From Plectrocnemia conspersa (Eukaryota > Arthropoda > Insecta > Trichoptera > Polycentropodidae): DNA of 64,000 nt. Below, piece by piece: positions 59,591 to 64,000 of this stretch (the stretch's first letter is position 1; each line of letters opens with the position of its first letter). The stretch is taken from the NCBI GenBank assembly GCA_009617715.1, contig VTFK01000145.1, positions 186,001 to 250,000 of the forward strand, given 5' to 3'. A program made the position numbers and the translations under genes. Below the pieces are notes generated by a model, which worked only from the letters and a program-made list of their open reading frames with translations, made no database searches and was not told the DNA's origin.

Positions 59591-60620
59591 AGCAACACTT
59601 AATACAGCTACAGCCAATTTGACATCTGACAGTTGATTTGTGCTTAGTTTGATTTTCCATTCCACCATGAATAGACGTACGTCAAAACAACATTTGCAAA
59701 TTATTCAAATTTATTTAGAAAATCATGGTTCATTTCGCTAAACTTACCATGCGCTACATCCATTTATGGTCGACATAAACGTCTATTCCAGCAAGTAATT
59801 CAAATAATCATGGATCGTTTTCGCATTACGCATGCTCTAATTGATAATACGCATCCGCAGAGATGTCGTACAGTGCGCACCGAATAAGTTGTTTTTGTAC
59901 TGTGGAGCGTAGTATTAAGAAGGACCCAAATGAATCGATTCGCCATTGTGCACAGCAATTTGAGCTGTGTCCATTGAAAGTTCTTGGTTTACGAGCTTAC
60001 AAGATCCAGATCGTGCAAGAATTAATGCCGATTGACCATCGTGATTGTTGTACTTTCGGTGAATAGACCAAAAACGAGATTGCTCTTGATCTTCATTCGC
60101 AATACAAAATTTTATTCAGCGATGAGGCACATTTTTGGTTGAATGGCTACATCAACAAGCAAAATTGCCACATTTTGAATGAAGAAAATGAGTCACCGTT
60201 ACATCTACAGAAAGTCACTGTTTAGTGTGCTTTATAGGCTGGTAGAATTATTGGTCCATATTTATTCAAAAATGATGCCTGAATTTTTGGTTCTTAAATT
60301 GAATAACATTAACGTGCGCCACAATCAATTTATTGAAGGAAACGCATAATTTCGCGCAATGGACCAATGAATTGGCCTCCAAGATCGTGTGATTTAACAC
60401 CTTTAGATTATTTATTGTGAGTATATGTGAAGTCGCTAGTCTACCAGAGACGATGGGCGATTTGGAAGCCAACATTCGCCGCGTTATTGCCGATATACGG
60501 CCCGAGCTGCTCGAAAATTGGACTTCTAGATTGCGCTTTATTGGAGCAAACCGCGGCGCTCATATGCCCAAAATAATATTTAAACACTAATAGCATAAAC
60601 TTATCTTTTCAATAAAACCT
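59590..60620 (+). pseudogene. Tc1/mariner-superfamily transposase pseudogene
   Basis: Broken plus-strand frames give, in order: RKSWFISLNLPCATSIYGRH, FRITHALIDNTHPQRCRTVR, SIRHCAQQFELCPLKVLGL, AYKIQIVQELMPIDHRDCCT, DEAHFWLNGYINKQNC-like sequence, WPPRSCDLTPLDYLL-like sequence, and finally RFIGANRGAHMPKIIF-like sequence. That is the layout of a full mariner-type protein: paired helix-turn-helix, then catalytic D...D...D/E spacing. Multiple stops and frameshifts make it inactive. Termini were not resolved exactly. Confidence 0.8.
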
Positions 60621-60629
60621 AAAAAAAAA

Positions 60630-60905
60630 TCACTTTACAAGTCAATTATCAAACCAGTATGGACATAAGGGATTCAAAATTGGGGTAGTGTCTGTGCTTT
60701 CACCATCGTCATAATCCAGAGATTCCAAAACAAGGTTTTACGAATGATAGTCGATGCTTCGTGGTATGTTCCTAATGACGTAATACATAACGACCTTAAC
60801 ATAGAACTTATAAAAAACGAAATAGCGAACAAATAATCGACATACAGAGACATACTAAAACTCCACCCAAACAAAATGGCAACCAAACTACTTGGCTGTT
60901 GATAT
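60630..60905 (+). pseudogene. Jockey-like LINE RT fragment, 3' piece
   Basis: After the mariner copy the LINE resumes: YKSIIKPVWT, then GIQNWGSVCAF, IQRFQNKVLRMIVDASWYVP, NDVIHNDLNIELIKNEIA and YRDILKLHPNKMATKLLG. This is the jockey C-terminal block normally 40-60 residues downstream of the 5' piece. A one-base loss after VWT and a stop after IANK show decay. Confidence 0.75.
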
Positions 60906-63900
60906 GACGACACCAAACGATTAAGACATGGCAAATAATAAATGTAAAATAGTAAATTGGTATAAACAAATAAATTAGATTTTGTAATAGTGAATATGAA
61001 GAGGCATCCAATGGGATTTTTTCTTTACATGCCAATATCATAATCAAAAAATACACATTGTTTATGTAAACAGGTTGTAAACAAATAAAAAAAATATTTA
61101 TTAAAAAAATAATTTAATGTGTAGATTAGTTGAGAGTTTTATGAAATAATAGCTTTCATCTCGTAAGATAACGACATACAATTGACTATAAAATAAACTT
61201 TTTTTTCTGAATGCAATTCTTATTGAGCAATCGCCTGAAAATAAAAACATGCACGTCTTTAAAAGCATCTGAAAAATCTAAAATCTTTGCCACTCTGCAT
61301 AAATTCTATGGGGACAGGGGAAAATGTGAAAAGATTTTAATTTTTAGCGTACAATATAAGTATTAAGTTAACATTGAGATTTTAATTAAAAAGTTACTAC
61401 GTAAAATGTATTTTATACATATATGTATATTAGTCTTTAGTTCATATACATACATAAATAATATATTAAGATTATTTTGAATTTACACAGTACTTTGATA
61501 TTAGTTTCAGTTGAAACTGAAACACAGTATTCGGTTCGGTTAGGGTCAGTCTCTAATTTCATATTTATCAGGATTTTTTTAACAGTTCTTCTAGTTCTAT
61601 CAGTATGAAATAAATTAATGATACCCATTACATTTATTATGTTTTATAGCGTAGTTGTTCCGGGAACATTGTTTTTTGTTCCATCAACTGCACGTATTTT
61701 TGTAAGTGTGTGTATATGTTTCTTTATGTTGAAATAACTGAAAAGTCTCGAGCTTCGCGGGAAAACTTTGCCTACTTATTTGCCGCAACCCAAAAAACTT
61801 TCAACTCGGATCGCCATATGCCGCTGCAGTTTTAATTGAAAATGTAATTTATAATTTTACATTTCAACTAATTAAGCGCAAACGCCGGAAAAGTGATAAA
61901 TTATGCAAAAGCGCGCGGCTACATTTTTTTCGCACACGAGATCCAATTTTATTACAACGTACATACGTGTGTGTGTGTCTACTGACACTTTTTTTGTTTT
62001 AACACAACAACATCGCGACGTAGTACGTTCATAAAAAAATGGGCGCGAGGGGTGGTTTTAATTAAAACTTTTTTCACGCATGAGAATTCGTATGCCAATT
62101 GAAGTCCGTTACGGGATTTTATTTTTTTTAATCGCGTTCCGTACATTTTACACGCGCGCGGTCGTAATACTGAATCTTGAATGTGTACCAGTAGCGGGAT
62201 TAAATCCTTCCCTTGATGTGGGTCGACGTAGGTCGAACCGTTTTTTGTTCGACCTACATTCCTCAGGTGTTGCGTCAATCACACCACACCCGCGCTTCAG
62301 ACAACCGGCTGACCGAATCAACCCTTTTTCCTCTCGAAATCATGTAAAAAATACAAAATTTTGCAATGATTTTAAGCGTTGTTAGTTGCAAGGGTTTTCC
62401 GAAAGGTATGTACTATTACTGTATAAACAATATGTATTATATGAAAAATTCCTACTCTGAAAGATTTGTTGCGTAAACACACTACTTATATTTTTTACAT
62501 ACGGAGCTATTTAACCGTTTTATGCTGCAATGTGTAATATGTATCTATGAGTTCAGTGCCGTGTATTTTTAGATTTAAAATAATGATGTAAATCATTTAA
62601 TCAAGGGCTTGCTATTTATTTTATATTTTATTTGCGAATGACTTATTATGTACGGACATAGTGACAGTCTTGGCACCGCTCAAGTAACATAGCTGTAGCA
62701 TTTTTTCTTAGCGTATATAATGGTATCTTGCGAGAGAGAAAAATGTCTCGTGCGGCACTAGCGTCGTTACCGCATCGAGCTAAAAAATGCTTTTGCGGCA
62801 TTAGAAAGGTTAAAAAATCTATCGAAGTTGCATTGAACTCAACAGTGATTCTACCGCAATCGCTTGTGGGAATCACTCACAATCCATCAATTAGACCACC
62901 CTGTAATCCATTAGCGGAAATATACGATAGTTAATTTAACAAATAAAATCACAAAATAATACATTTTTTAAAGCAGGTGCAAAACCTTTTTTTTAAAGTA
63001 GAAACAAAAAAAAAATTATCGCAATTGTTCAGCAAACGACACAGATAGCAACTCAAAAACGCAACGGTCACACAAAGACCAGTTATTAGACATAATTCTC
63101 CCTCTGGAGAAGCCATGTGTATAAAAGCTGATACACAGAGCCCAAAGATCTACTTTGAAACTTACTCCAGACAACACTTTAAGACTTCAATTTAGCTCTC
63201 TAACTGGTTTCTTACCCTTACTTTTTAATATAAGTATTTGGTTGAAGATGTACTTAATTTTGTAAATGATTTTTTAGTATACTATTGCAATATAAAAACG
63301 ATCAATTTAATATTTTATCAAGATGCATTACACTCTCTGGAAGTTGTCCGAACCGAAGTTACAACTGAAGTCGGCCGAGACCTACGACTTCGAGTAAGCA
63401 ACCGCACTGTCGCAAATTTTATATGCCGTCCGGACGGCGGCCGTGAATGACGTCCGGACGGCGACTTCTGTCACGTACAGCCTACATATGTATGTGCAAA
63501 ATGTGCAAATAATCAATTTTTAAATTATCATATTATTAAAATTACGCTACTGATAATTATAAAAGTTTGTGTGAGCACTCACCAATACAAATCAGTGAAA
63601 ACTTTTAGGTCGTAAATATTCAATTTACGCAAAATCTTTGTCGGCTTTTGCAAAATGCCATAAGGCATAAAAATTATACTTCAGAATACGAACACCACAT
63701 GAGTGACTATCCTAGAATTTGTCGCCATCGATTCTAAATAAGAATTCGTTATGGTGTGATATTTATATAAACTGATCCAAGAAAATACATAAGGATATTG
63801 GAAATTTTTTTTTAACAAAATCAAGTACAACCAACTATTTTTTAATTATTTAATTTTATATGAAAAAATATATAATAACGATATCTGTTAGAAGAATATA

Positions 63901-64000
63901 TTATCAAAAATATAATTAATCCCTTTTGGTGCCCTAGAATATTCAAAGATGTTAGTAAGAGTCTGTTGAAGTCCACAATAAGCATGTGGTATTATAACTT
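60906..64000. other. Distal intergenic DNA
   Basis: AT-rich sequence with GC-richer patches near 61740-62340, 62640-62930 and 63330-63470. The last has short palindromes GCCGTCCGGACGGC (63426) and CGTCCGGACG. Small frames here (62080-62385, 62728-62934 and minus-strand 62646-62876) have no recognised similarity. No gene is supported. Confidence 0.4.

Noticed and set aside
63420..63470. GCCGTCCGGACGGC palindromes as a possible operator or terminator
   Set aside because: Such structures have no established role here in a eukaryotic intergenic region and lie beside no gene; probably repeat debris.

Overview
The window is nuclear DNA from an arthropod, most likely an insect. Its genes are split by mostly short (60-100 bp) GT-AG introns, codons are strongly AT-biased, and it carries the usual insect mix of hAT, Tc1/mariner, piggyBac-like, P-element-like and jockey-like sequence. 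I cannot assign an order. No bacterial operon, CRISPR array, rRNA or convincing functional tRNA was seen.

Genes, left to right: (1) the 5' end of ANKRD27/VARP on the minus strand (1-712), running off the window and broken by an apparent single-base frameshift near 450; (2) WDR81 on the plus strand (2115-11906, 16 exons, about 2,099 aa); (3) INPP5E on the plus strand (14624-18482, 8 exons, about 623 aa, ending in a CaaX box); (4) a DUF7064-like gene on the minus strand (21047-23477, 9 exons, 413 aa); (5) the proteasome lid subunit PSMD12/Rpn5 on the minus strand (25255-27105, 8 coding exons, 455 aa); (6) the deubiquitinase USP7 on the plus strand (30665-43950, 19 exons, about 1,110 aa, with a 7 kb first intron). 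Exon chains 2-6 were built by hand from splice sites and each closes in frame at a length close to the family norm.

Functional links: ANKRD27 and WDR81 both act in endosomal trafficking and sit head to head. PSMD12 and USP7 both act in the ubiquitin-proteasome pathway and also diverge from one intergenic region, which holds a GC-rich island next to USP7. INPP5E is a ciliary/Golgi phosphoinositide phosphatase. The co-location is an observation; co-regulation is inference.

From about 44 kb to the end I find no convincing host gene. The stretch is AT-rich and full of transposon remains: a roughly 1.7 kb inverted-repeat structure carrying a later hAT insertion with a perfect 8-bp target duplication (51.3-54.2 kb), a hairpin element related to one in USP7 intron 1, a TTAA-flanked piggyBac-like element, and a jockey-like LINE split by a Tc1/mariner copy. 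Smaller hAT, pogo-like, P-element-like and mariner remnants lie in introns and intergenic DNA elsewhere.
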